64,000 nucleotides of DNA from Bremia lactucae (taxonomy: Eukaryota > Oomycota > Peronosporomycetes > Peronosporales > Peronosporaceae). A model generated the notes under the pieces. It ran no database searches and was not told the origin of the DNA. It worked only from the letters and a program-made list of their open reading frames with translations. Positions 32,308 to 42,362 of the stretch are shown in pieces. Position numbers and translations under genes: made by a program. The DNA lies in contig NC_090613.1 of assembly GCF_004359215.1 (NCBI RefSeq), forward strand, positions 3,886,979 through 3,950,978, read 5' to 3'. Position 1 is the stretch's first letter; the number at the start of each line of letters is the position of its first letter.

Positions 32308-33917
32308 ATGACGGATTGGCGAGTGAATCCGTTTTGGCTTCCGTGGCTGCTGCTTCTGTGGTGGACACAATCAAAGAGTTGGCTTCGACGCTGGATTAAG
32401 TATTGGTTACTGCGGCCGTTAATGCGGCTCGGAATTCAATTGGCGGACGAGTCGGAAGAAAAGGATGCCACCATTTTTCTTGAGTCCGATGGGCAGCAGT
32501 CTTCGGACTCGGCGCTTCCCGGTGGACTCGTCAACGGTGGCAATTTATGCTTTGTCAACGCTGTATTGCAGTCTCTTGCTGCAATACCAGGCTTTTTAAA
32601 TGGCCTCGATCGTGCGGTCCGAACGCGCTCCCAGCTGATCAGGGCCCCTCAAACGGATGATTCCCAGACTTATAAAGTGCTAGTAGTCGAGACGCTTATA
32701 AGCATTATGCGCGATCTATCGATTAATAGTCATACGGAGGAATTGAAGGCTAAAACAGAAGCGAAAGAGGATGACGGTCAGAGACTTACTCGAGAAGACA
32801 AGCAGCAGAAAAGCAGACGCTTTCGAGTAGCCCTAAGTCGATGCACGTCATTAGTTTCCAGTGCTGCTTCGAGACAGGAACAACAGGATGCTGAAGAATT
32901 TTTGACGTTTTTGCTGGAATTACTTCATGAAGTCTTGCGTGTGCCAGCACAATCGATACGATCGAATGAAGACGAACACAGTCGCTTCTTGGAGCTTGAA
33001 AAAAACTTATCGTTAAGACTCAAGTGTTTTAATCCAAACGATCCACGATCATACGTGCAGGCTGTTGGTACGTGAAAAAGTGTTGTTGTTATTTATTGTT
33101 TTTCATGCAAACGTCATATGGAGTTTCGTGACAAGATGTGTGTGTTGGTGCGAAGAAAATCTTGGGGAATTGCGTTGGGATTTTTTTTTACGACACAATG
33201 CCTCCATCATCACGGATTTGTTTTCAGGACAAATGGTGCGGGGCTCTCAATGCTGCAGCTGTGCGAATCTTACGTGTCTTCACGAAGAACAAAGGTGTCA
33301 TTTTAAGATTTATGAATTTAGTGGCACAAAAATTGACTTTTTTTTTCTAAATGATGCTGTCGTTTTATAGAGTCTTTTCGCTTCCCATTGCGACTGAAAA
33401 CGGTGAACAAACGCTGGCCAAGTGTCTGGAAACGTTTCGTCAATCGGAGGAGCTTACTGAAGATAATCGCGTATTCTGTGATGTCTATTGCCAAAAGAAG
33501 ACACCTCGAATGACGCAAATGTTGCTGCAGCGAGTACCCCCTGTGCTGATTATTCGATTACAAAGATTTCGACAACTTTCTTGGGGAGGGTGTACTGAGA
33601 AGGTGGATACCCCCGTGACGTTTCCATGTGGAAACGACGAATTATTGGACATTTCAATGAACACTTTTTGCCAGGAGGATACAACGAGTGTGAATTATGA
33701 GCTCGTTGCCGTGTGTGCTCATCTTGGCCATTCGATCGATTCGGGTCACTACATTGCTTATGTGCGGCATCGCGGTCCGTGGCGAGATGCTGCGAGTTCG
33801 GAACAGTGGCTTCGAATTGATGATGAAAACGTTCGTGTGATTGAGACCACCAAGCTTCGAAACGAAACGTTGACCGCTGCATACTTGCTCTTTTACTCTC
33901 AAGTGCCGCTTAAGTAG
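32308..33917 (+). CDS. ubiquitin-specific protease with N-terminal membrane anchor
   Basis: Exons 32308-33067, 33156-33294 and 33371-33917 give 481 residues in frame. The start is the ATG that opens a strongly hydrophobic segment (NPFWLPWLLLLWWTQ) followed by basic residues (RRWIKYWLLR), a signal-anchor. The USP Cys box is GGNLCFVNAVLQSL with the nucleophile Cys81. A zinc-ribbon start QCCSCANLTC sits in exon 2. The His box GHSIDSGHYIAYVRHRG has catalytic His426, followed by WLRIDDENV. The anchor plus short catalytic core resembles mitochondrial outer-membrane USP30 and yeast Ubp16, so removal of ubiquitin from mitochondrial surface proteins is a reasonable guess. The first acceptor (GCGAAG at 33155) is weak, but the frame and the fit to the fold support it. 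Confidence 0.9.
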
Positions 33918-34146
33918 GTTACTCAATTTTAATACCAAGTAGTAATGTTATTTAAGTAATCCGTCGATCAATAATTTGGACTAAATTTAAAATTGAAAAA
34001 TGTTATTTCTGGTCTTTGGGGCAACATAAGATTTAAAAGAATGAAAATTGCAAACATATTTCCGAAAAAAGTTATGTAGATAACAATACTTCAAAAAGAG
34101 AGGCTTTGCTTCACTATCGACACACCTACGGGGAGGCAAGAGCAAT

Positions 34147-35749
34147 TTACGATGCCGAAGTGTAAAAGTATAATTCGTGATAGTAGTTTAGAATGGTAGT
34201 CGTTCCAAAGCGAAACAATTTGCCCAATCCTGGCACGTGATCTATAATGTCCGAAGCCTATGCCGCACACGGTGATGAATATAACGAGATAGCTCAAACC
34301 AATAAATCGCAACGAAATACCTTTTCAACTGCTGGTTTCGTAACAGTAGCGAATACAGGATCACGAAGCAAGTAAAGAAACAGGACCATCTTAAAAAATA
34401 TATATCATCACAAAGCAATTTAAATCAGGATTTTGCTTGAGAATCTTAAGGAATTTGTTACCATACCTTTCGAGTCGCGAGTTCGTTTCTAGCTTTATCA
34501 ATATTAATTGATTTCACTGGCTTGACAGCACTGACGGACAACGCCAATCTAGTCATCCACAACAACACATAAGAAGGTATCTTCATTAGTCATCACGTAC
34601 TTTACACGTACCCAGACAGCTCGATAAACATTGAAACAAGCACAGGAGTCCACGACGTCGGTGCTCGGCGACGACGCAGCACTGCGTACACCACTGGACG
34701 TAAAATATGACAAAGCTCTCCTGCAACAAGAAAATTCTCTCGCGAGTCCTCGACGACTTCAATCGCATCCTGTATGATCAATTAAACTCATCACAACCAT
34801 CCAGAATCCTATCTTTACATCATTGAGAGTCTCGACTTACCTCAAATACCAATTGAATCGTGTCTTCGGCGCTCTTTTCTTCCAGTGGCTCAGGAACTTT
34901 AGACATCACTGCAATTTGAAAAGAAGTGGTTAAATATGAAATCGATACAAGCCTCATTCAAAGCCTTACATTTGCCAAAGATTTTACCCGTACGTGCACC
35001 AGGCTGCTTTACTTTTTGAAACCTTGTAAACACTGAAGGTTGAGGCATTGACTCGACTCCTTGGTACTAATTCATTTTCAAATCGTTACTTGAAATTCAA
35101 AAGCCTATAGAGTTTACACGTCACTCACCTTCCCACCGCGTAATAGCATCGCTTGGCGATGTTGAGTCATTAATACGAGTCGAAGTACGGCTTTTAAGAC
35201 TTCGAACCATAGAATGAAACGCCACTTGCCCACGTCGCCACTAACTCGACGAGCGACGACTTCTGCCAATACTTGAGTATGTGAAATGAAAGACAATGGC
35301 ACACGAACAAGTCGATAGAACCTAGTAGAGAATGCAAATGAGTATACATGTAGCTATCATTTTGTTGTTTTTTTTTCACGAGAGACTTTGGATACGCACG
35401 TCAGCCAATTTGTTGGAGGGTCTGTGTCTTGATTGCCCTTCTTCCACAAGATGTAATCGTGGTACAAATGTAGCAGTCCTACCATTGAGTACCCGAATTG
35501 CGCTGCCATTTCTGGCTCCATGACTTGTTTAGGTACGAGCTGTGGGGCTACATATAGTGATGTCTCGACATTCCGAGCCAAATTGGCGTGGGTACCCACC
35601 CACGCTTCGTACGCTGCGAGCAGCGACGCGGGCTTGGTAAATGGAAAGTTAAAGGGCGTCGTGGTGTTCATGGTCCGTGTAATCTCTGTAGAATCACCGT
35701 CAAATGCTACGTTTGTCTCGACTATTGTCGTCTTCGTATCGTCCGCCAT
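34147..35749 (-). CDS. PEX16: peroxin-16, peroxisomal membrane biogenesis protein
   Basis: Eight exons join in phase on the minus strand: 35749-35400, 35321-35129, 35066-34970, 34908-34841, 34769-34612, 34548-34467, 34389-34321 and 34257-34147. They encode 375 residues; introns are 61-78 nt. Family features include an N-terminal AAYEAWVGTHANLARNVET, the segment KWRFILWFEVLKAVLRLVL, AGELCHILRPVVYAVL with SWTPVLVS, LYLLRDPVF, and the C-terminal ILNYYHELYFYTSAS. PEX16 helps place peroxisomal membrane proteins together with PEX3 and PEX19. The start is 131 bp from that of the divergent SEN34 gene. Eight exons is many for an oomycete gene. Confidence 0.92.
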
Positions 35750-35880
35750 TGACGCTGTTGTAGCGTCTCAAGATTTTCTTGACAATTTGTACCGACATTA
35801 TAGAGAAAATGCTCGTTCGTTTTACATGAATATTTTTATTGTTTTCGATTATTTCACATCAATCAGCAGCACTAATTTGA

Positions 35881-36769
35881 ATGACCGATTGCGCCGTCGC
35901 GATTCTGGTAGCGTCGCCGTTAGACTTTGAAGCGACGTACGCGCTGGTACATGATGCGCAACACATTGATTTTCTTCAGCAAGTGTGTCGAATTCATGGA
36001 TCGCTGGAAGAAAATTTGACTCGGAGACCTCCGAGGCTGCGTTTGGCCCTTGAAGAGGTGGTAGTCGGTGTTCAAAAAGGCTTTCTGCGCTTGGAGTCAG
36101 CATTAAAAAATAATGATCGTGACGATCATAGTAAATCGATAAACAGTATTGTAGAACGAGCTATACGGACGTTAGTTGGAGCAGATACAGATTGTCGAGA
36201 CTTTGACGACGATTTCAAGTGGAAGCTCTGTAAGGCTCTATTAGATTGTTTTTTTTGTTTCAGCTTGAAATTAAAAACTTGTAATTTTGTTGAATCATTT
36301 TAGCCCTGCAGCGACGTGAAAGACTGCAAATTTTTCATGATTTATGGAATAAAGGATATATCGTGACTTTCGGCTCAAAATTTGGCGCCGATTTTCTCAT
36401 ATATAAAGGTCCGTGAGAAAATCAACCCTTTTTTATAATAGCGACTTGGGGTATAAAAGACTTATCTTGTTAGGATAATGTACAGATTCACCAAAGCATG
36501 CCCATGCAGTGGCGCTGATTGTAGTTAAAGGTTTTGAGGAGGAGTTTGCTCGTGTGGACATTGTAAGTTTCTGTCGAATTGCTAAAATGGTAAAAAAGCA
36601 GCTCGTTTTCGCCTCAGTACGTACTCTTAAGGAGCGTGAGTGTGAAAGCGAGCGTGCAGATGAAAAAACCGACAGCTTACTGGACGTGACAAGTTCGGAT
36701 GTTGTTTACGTTTCACTGACGCATGCATTACTGGTATCGCGCCAAGATGAAAGCGGAGATACAATGTAA
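35881..36769 (+). CDS. SEN34: tRNA-splicing endonuclease subunit SEN34
   Basis: Exons 35881-36229, 36304-36408 and 36486-36769 give 245 residues. The C-terminal nuclease fold reads LWNKGYIVTFGSKFGADFLIY, then KDSPKHAHAVALIVV with the catalytic histidine, and MVKKQLVFAS with the lysine; a tyrosine lies in the IYK loop. This is the Sen34 catalytic subunit, which cuts the 3' splice site of intron-containing tRNAs within the four-subunit complex. The N-terminal 110 residues are variable, as in other Sen34 proteins. An acidic insert (ERECESERADEKTDS) precedes the last strand. Confidence 0.9.
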
Positions 36770-37726
36770 AAGACTCGTTGATCGCGTTTTGATCAGTCGG
36801 ATATCGTGGTTGTGTTATGTGGTACTCAAGTGCTTAGACCCTCCCTGGTTGCAGAAACAAATATTACTATTATCGTTTCATTCTGCTGAGCAATTCAACA
36901 AGCAGTCGGTTTTTGAAGGAATTTGCCCATTCCGACGCAGATCAAATGCGATGAAAGGGCTGTTAAGTTCTTACTGCAACCCTTAGAGAAACACATTTCT
37001 TATGTCGCTCTCACCCATCGCAATACGGATTTGATTAACCAGACGAAAAGAGTTTTTGAGTCCCTTAAAATTCCAGCCAGCGTTATATGTTTTCCTTGCC
37101 TAAGATGTAGTTACTCGGATACTACGTCAGCAACGAATGAGCTACCAAACCTTCCAGAAGCATTCGCACGCTATCATCTGTAAGGCAAAATTTATCGAAA
37201 GATTGAGCTCGATGAAACATGCTGGCCTCCGACTCCTAACTTCTGCGTGTAATCAAGTATCAATTTAAATGAACTATCGTGATCACGCAAAAATCACTGC
37301 CGTCGGACCCGCAATCCACTATTTTCTAAAAAGCCATAATGTTCAGTTCCACACGTCGTTATCCAGAGGTAATTATGCCCTTTTTTCTGGACAAGCAGAC
37401 TTTGCGAAATTTACGTATAAACACATGAGCAACCGCGAAACTTTAAATGTCACTTTACGCCTCAAACTTGACACGAGCAGGAGCACCTACATCTGTTGTC
37501 GTGCCGACGGTGCAAGCAAGTACCATTTTCCACTTGTCATTCAATTTTGTGAAAAGGCGATTTTTATGCCTTGACGTTATTACCTTCATAGTTACACACA
37601 TAGTAATTCGCGCACAAAGTGAAGTTGCCGCTGTTGGACCCAACTTCAAGTTGAATTCAAGAGTGATGGCTCCTCTGTTGCCGTTGGATTCCGCGCTGAT
37701 ATTCCGAACCGCCTTCAATTGCGTTA
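36770..37726. other. unassigned region, possible exons of an unknown gene
   Basis: The plus-strand frame at about 36917-37183 looks protein-like (ERAVKFLLQPLEKHISYVAL, INQTKRVFESLKIPASV) and ends at a possible donor (CATCT/GTAAGG). Pieces at 37269-37370 (TAVGPAIHYFLKSHNVQF), 37482-37521 and 37612-37764 could be further exons, but the last would overlap the coiled-coil gene start in another frame. A minus-strand frame at 37718-37455 competes. I could not build a convincing model. Confidence 0.35.
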
Positions 37727-40249
37727 ATGCAAGAAGAAAAGATGAGCTTATCCTGTGCCGATGAAGAAGGCAATTTCAAGGTGGCCTTCACTGAAATTGA
37801 GATCGGCGAGCTAAGGAAATACATTGGTACATCTTCCTTCGTATATTCTCATCCATTTAAAATCGCGGTACTGATAAATGTGGCACCTTTGTAAGTTGAG
37901 ATGATGCACGCAGAGACAAAACTACTGGAAAACATTTCACTGAATGAGCAAAAATTGGCTATGACGAATGCTCAAATTAAATGCTCCAAGGTGCGTTTGA
38001 CGACTAATCTGCCTTGCCGTTTTGATTTGAAATTGTCTTTCAAATTCTTATAGGAATCAATCACTCAAGAACGCGCACGATTTTTAACGCTCAAGAAGAA
38101 GCTGGAAGGAAACACTCACGAGCTTAAGAGCCTCGAAGTGATGCAAGTCGGTATGAAAAAGATCTTGTACGTTTGATGCTGAGTAGCTGACTACATTAAA
38201 AAGTTGTTGAGGAAAAACATCGCGAGTTTCTAGGTCCGAGACAATTGAGGCGAGATGTATCGTATGCACATTAGATCTAACAAACTCTTGAAGATGCTGT
38301 GATTAATCGTGAAAATGAGGTACAAGTGCTACGCGCCCAATACCAGAAGCAACACGCTTTTTTTGTCAGATTAAAAAAGCAGATTTCAGATGCTACAGCA
38401 ACTGTACATGAATTATCATTGATGCGGGAATCAATAGAGAAAAATACAGAAAATGGTGCTGATGTGAGGCTACGTTCAAGAACAGTCGTGTTTCTTACTG
38501 ATCTGTATGTGCTGCTTTGAAATTATGCAGTTCTTTCCACTTTGGAACAGTGCTGTAAGCCAGAATCTCAGCTTCCAGAATATCAGAAGCTTTGTGGTAA
38601 GGTCAGACAAACGCAGCAGCTAATCGAACAGGTGGAGAAAGAAAATACTTTGCTAAACGCGAAGAGAGCTCAGCTCGAAGAAGATGCACATCAATGCAAG
38701 AAAAACATTGACCAGCTGCGCAAAATGATATCGACTAAAGAGAAAGAAAGCAAGGTCATCTTTTACCGCCTGCGCGATGATACCAGTCGCGTCACCAAAA
38801 TGAACGGTACTTTTGGACATGGTTTATGAGGAGACTTGAGGCTTGAACTTTTTAAAATCTGTCTAGCAAAGATTGAGGGGAAACTAAAGACAAAACGCAG
38901 AAAATTTCGACTTAAAACGAAGAACGAGATAAATACTTTAAAGCGGCGGATCTTTTTCATCTCTTCGGGTATGGAATGCGAGGTTAAGCGTATTGACGGT
39001 GGGCTTTGATGATTTGCTTTGACGTGAAAGAGCTAGAAAGAGAGCAGATGACAAATGAAGATGCCCTGTCGAGTATTGACGCTTCAAGGGCCAAACGTGA
39101 AATTCTTGAACAAAAGTACTAAATCTTTTATATTGGATCCATTAATAATTTCTTGATATCCAAACAAATATTATCGTGTACAGGCAAAACATGCAAAATG
39201 AACAGCTTGCTACTGCTGAAGTACGAGCATCTGAAGCATAAGGAATTGACACTCTCTAATGAAATATTCTTTAAGCGTAGAATGCTATCGCAGAACTATC
39301 AACATCAATTATTCGATTTAGCCAAGATAAAGGAAAGCTAGACATAATACCGCTCCAAAAAGCAATGAGTGCAAAGCGTGACGACGCCCAAAATATTCTG
39401 ACGAGAATGGAGGAAAAACAGGTAGGCAGATTGTAATCCTTTGTAAAAAAACACCAATTTCTGACAAGACAACAGAGCGTCCTCACTGGTTTAGATGCAG
39501 ATCAAACTCAAGTAAGCACTTATTTATCATAATAAAAAATGAATTGAATTAGGTGCTCTATTGGACGTATAACTTTGATCTTGGTTGCAGCTTGATGCAG
39601 CATTGACAGAAACATGTGCTCAAATCACCTCAGCAAAAAACACTTTCGAAAAGCTGTACGCTGAATTGATTGATCTGCGGAAATACATTGACAACCAAGA
39701 AGCAAAAAGCAGAAGTCTGTCATCATCAGTAATCGATGCAAGGAAAAGAAATTGTGATCTTGAAACGAAATACCAAGACCAGCAACGCGAGAAGAAGGGC
39801 ATTCTTCAAAACAAAGAGAGACTCCACCGTGAAAAAAGTTTGTTGCTTGAGGAAGAACAGAGATTGGTGTCGAACATTAAAAAAGCAGAGCACTTGGATC
39901 AAATCTTGTGTGAAGGCATCAAGGTTTTGATACAAATTGCTTTTTGATTCGTCACGCGATTGATATACAGATATCTTTGTGTGCTTGTAGCATGGAACAG
40001 AGTATGCCGACAGACTTCGACAAACTAATGAACTATGCGACGATAAGGAAAAGTGCATCGAGCTTAAACTTCGACACCACGAACTCAATTTGCAGCAGAT
40101 GTATGCACAACAAGAGTCGAAATTCAAGGCTGCAATCGTCGATTGGGATGAAAAGGTGCGTATTCGGTGCCTTTTATTTTAAAATCAATAACGGTTTTTA
40201 TCTGCTTACGTAGATTAAGCGTGTTGAGCGCCAGCTTCGGGCTCCTTAA
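37727..40249 (+). CDS. intron-rich coiled-coil protein, 564 residues
   Basis: Fourteen exons join in one continuous frame: 37727-37826, 37896-37990, 38054-38150, 38204-38233, 38294-38455, 38531-38806, 38867-38968, 39031-39115, 39184-39220, 39281-39421, 39476-39511, 39591-39923, 39991-40155 and 40214-40249. All junctions are GT...AG, with introns of 53-79 nt. After a short acidic start (SCADEEGNFKVAFTEIEIG) nearly the whole protein is heptad-like coiled coil (RENEVQVLRAQYQKQ, RQTQQLIEQVEKENTLLNAK, LRKYIDNQEAKSRSL). There is no motor, membrane or zinc motif. Its role is unknown: spindle, centrosome or axoneme proteins of this kind are candidates. The shortest exon is 30 nt. A single missing base in any exon would have broken the frame. 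Confidence 0.8.
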
Positions 40250-40864
40250 AGCCTTGAACCCCACACGAAATAATTTATGTTTGCTCTAAATTTAAGTTAA
40301 GCAATGCTAAATGACGCTTTCTTTTAGTTTTTACCAAATGAGGCCTTGAAACCCATGTGCATCGTGAAGCGTATAATTGCTTGCAGACGCAAAGACATTA
40401 ATCTTGTGAGAAGTTTATGCAATAAAATCGTAAGGCGATCAAATCAGAAGTATGACAATTTGGGGGATGCATATATAACGAATCCGTAAAAAAGAATGTG
40501 CTCAAGATTGAGTAGACAAAAGCTTGTCAAGCATTCCAAGGCTATATTGCGGTCGACTTGTAAATTCATCAACCGGCAACGCAGAACGTTAAGCGAAACA
40601 GTGTTCTGACTTAAATCAAAGTATTTTTTTAATGTCCCAGTCTGACTCTCAATGTGCATTTCGAAAAATTATTCGCAAAGTAAATGGCACACATCGTACA
40701 CAAGTGTCATCAGAGCTTATGAATCAGTAAAGCATTCACAAGAATAAAAAAGAAAAAACTTAAATATAAGTTTGGATTCAATTTTTTTTTAATTCACTGT
40801 GAAATGCAAAATCAATTTAACCAGATCTTCCACGAGGGTATTGCTGGATATAAATTGATGTGTT
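40250..40864. other. intergenic, nothing recognised
   Basis: AT-rich spacer of 615 bp between the coiled-coil gene and the convergent secreted-protein gene. The short minus-strand frame 40659-40444 has no support. Confidence 0.6.
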
Positions 40865-41334
40865 TTAGTACCAACGACGACGAGGTCGACCAACAACGGC
40901 ACCGCCACGGACCACAGTCCCTCCAGCAACAACGACTTCGTCATTTTCCAATCCTGCGATATCGTCGTTCTTCACCTCGTCGCTCAGACCACGTAGTGCT
41001 AGCGTTTTTATTTTTTTCAGTAACTAATCATGAATAGCAGTCGTTAAATAAGTATCAACTTACCAGGAACATTTTCAGGATTGCTGAATTTTCCCGCGAC
41101 AAGATTGCCAACGACGCGTTCATCCATATCATCGGCATCACCATTGTCCATGTCATCGTCACCGTCACCGTCACCGTTACCGTCACCGTTACCGTTACCG
41201 TCACCGTTACCATATCCGAACAAGGCACGATTTTTGCCATCGAAGGACTTGATCTGCATACCGTGGGACGGCAGTTGTGCCGACTCCACCCACGTAAAAA
41301 TGATTGATCCCAAAACGAACAGAAAGGTCTTCAT
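40865..41334 (-). CDS. small secreted protein with Gly/Asn/Asp repeat, RxLR-like candidate
   Basis: Exons 41334-41064 and 40998-40865 (65-nt intron) encode 134 residues. Residues 1-19 form a clear signal peptide (hydrophobic FLFVLGSIIFTWV, cut after about Ala19). At 36-39 is R-A-L-F, a near miss of RxLR. It is followed by a 6-bp repeat tract that encodes alternating Gly with Asn or Asp (41-62), and then D-rich sequence ending in DER at 71-73, where RxLR proteins carry dEER. The C-terminus is short and ends with GRPRRRWY. Secretion is well supported; a host-directed role is only suggested. An intron is uncommon in RxLR genes. An alternative is an ordinary cell-wall or adhesive secreted protein. 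Confidence 0.65.
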
Positions 41335-42362
41335 GTTTGTTTAGTTGTTGCAAATTCGAAAGTGAAAAAGTAATCTACCACGTCAATTTCGTTACCGTTA
41401 GATAACGGGATCACATTACTTGAAGCACTGCCCCATCATCGAATTCGTGGAATTATGAAAAAAATCTACTGTAGACGGTATTTCTTCCAGCTGATGATCG
41501 CCAAGTATGTATAATTTGCGTGGCTGAATAAAGTTTATGCGTTTTCATCCATCGGTTGCCCGAATGTGGAGAATATACAATATGTGGCGTTAACAAATAT
41601 TACAAGACAGAGTAGCCGCTTACACCATTGAGATAGAAATATATATTTTTTTCTTTTAGGTTATCGAAACAGAGTTACCGTCAGAAAAGATGTATTCCTG
41701 TACCATTTTTTTAAGCGATCATGACAGCTGCCTCTTATCAAATGCGAGGTGCTGCCCTGAATATCATCAATACGGTTTCAGTCTTTTTATACTGCTTAAA
41801 TGCCAATGTTGACAAATATTGCTGACAAAGTTTAAATAGGAATATATCGTATTTTTATAAAAAAAAGTACGTGCTCAGTTCTGGACAAATAGATGAGAGT
41901 TTTAGTTACTCCTGTCAACAATTTTAAGAAGCAGCTAAGAAGATTGCTGCTGTAAAAATCTCCTGGTTTTCATTAAGCGCGATTAAATAAGAATATTTAA
42001 GAATATTTCTAACCTCATTAAAACTTACATATCTCTTTTGGATATAGAATAAAGGTATTCTTTCTTAGAAATTCATTACCCATATTAAATATTTGTGATA
42101 ACCTAATTATAATTATAACTTTAATTTATATTTTTTATTTTTTTTATTGGAATGTTTTAATTTTCTGTTTTATGTAGCTCATTTTAATATATTAATATAT
42201 TAGAGATACGTTATAATTAATTTTTAATTGATTTTTAATAGAAAACGTTATCAATGAAATGAATGACAGAGAAGGAAGAGATTTGAAAACTTCTACGGCG
42301 CAACTCTTATATCATACCTGATTGGTAGAAACTCAATTAATGTCCTCCATACGTCGATAAGG
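41335..42362. other. 1-kb AT-rich intergenic region
   Basis: It separates the divergent secreted-protein and topoisomerase genes. It is very AT-rich, with poly-T and alternating A/T tracts around 42110-42250, and has no open frame of note. It presumably holds both promoters. Confidence 0.6.

Noticed and set aside
37727..40249. Decayed flagellar gene (many short broken frames)
   Set aside because: At first the frames looked like a pseudogene. Fourteen GT-AG exons restore one uninterrupted frame, which would be very unlikely in a decayed gene.
41161..41216. Stand-alone regulatory microsatellite (CGTCAC/CGTTAC repeats)
   Set aside because: The repeat is in frame within the spliced secreted-protein gene and encodes its Gly-Asn/Asp tract.
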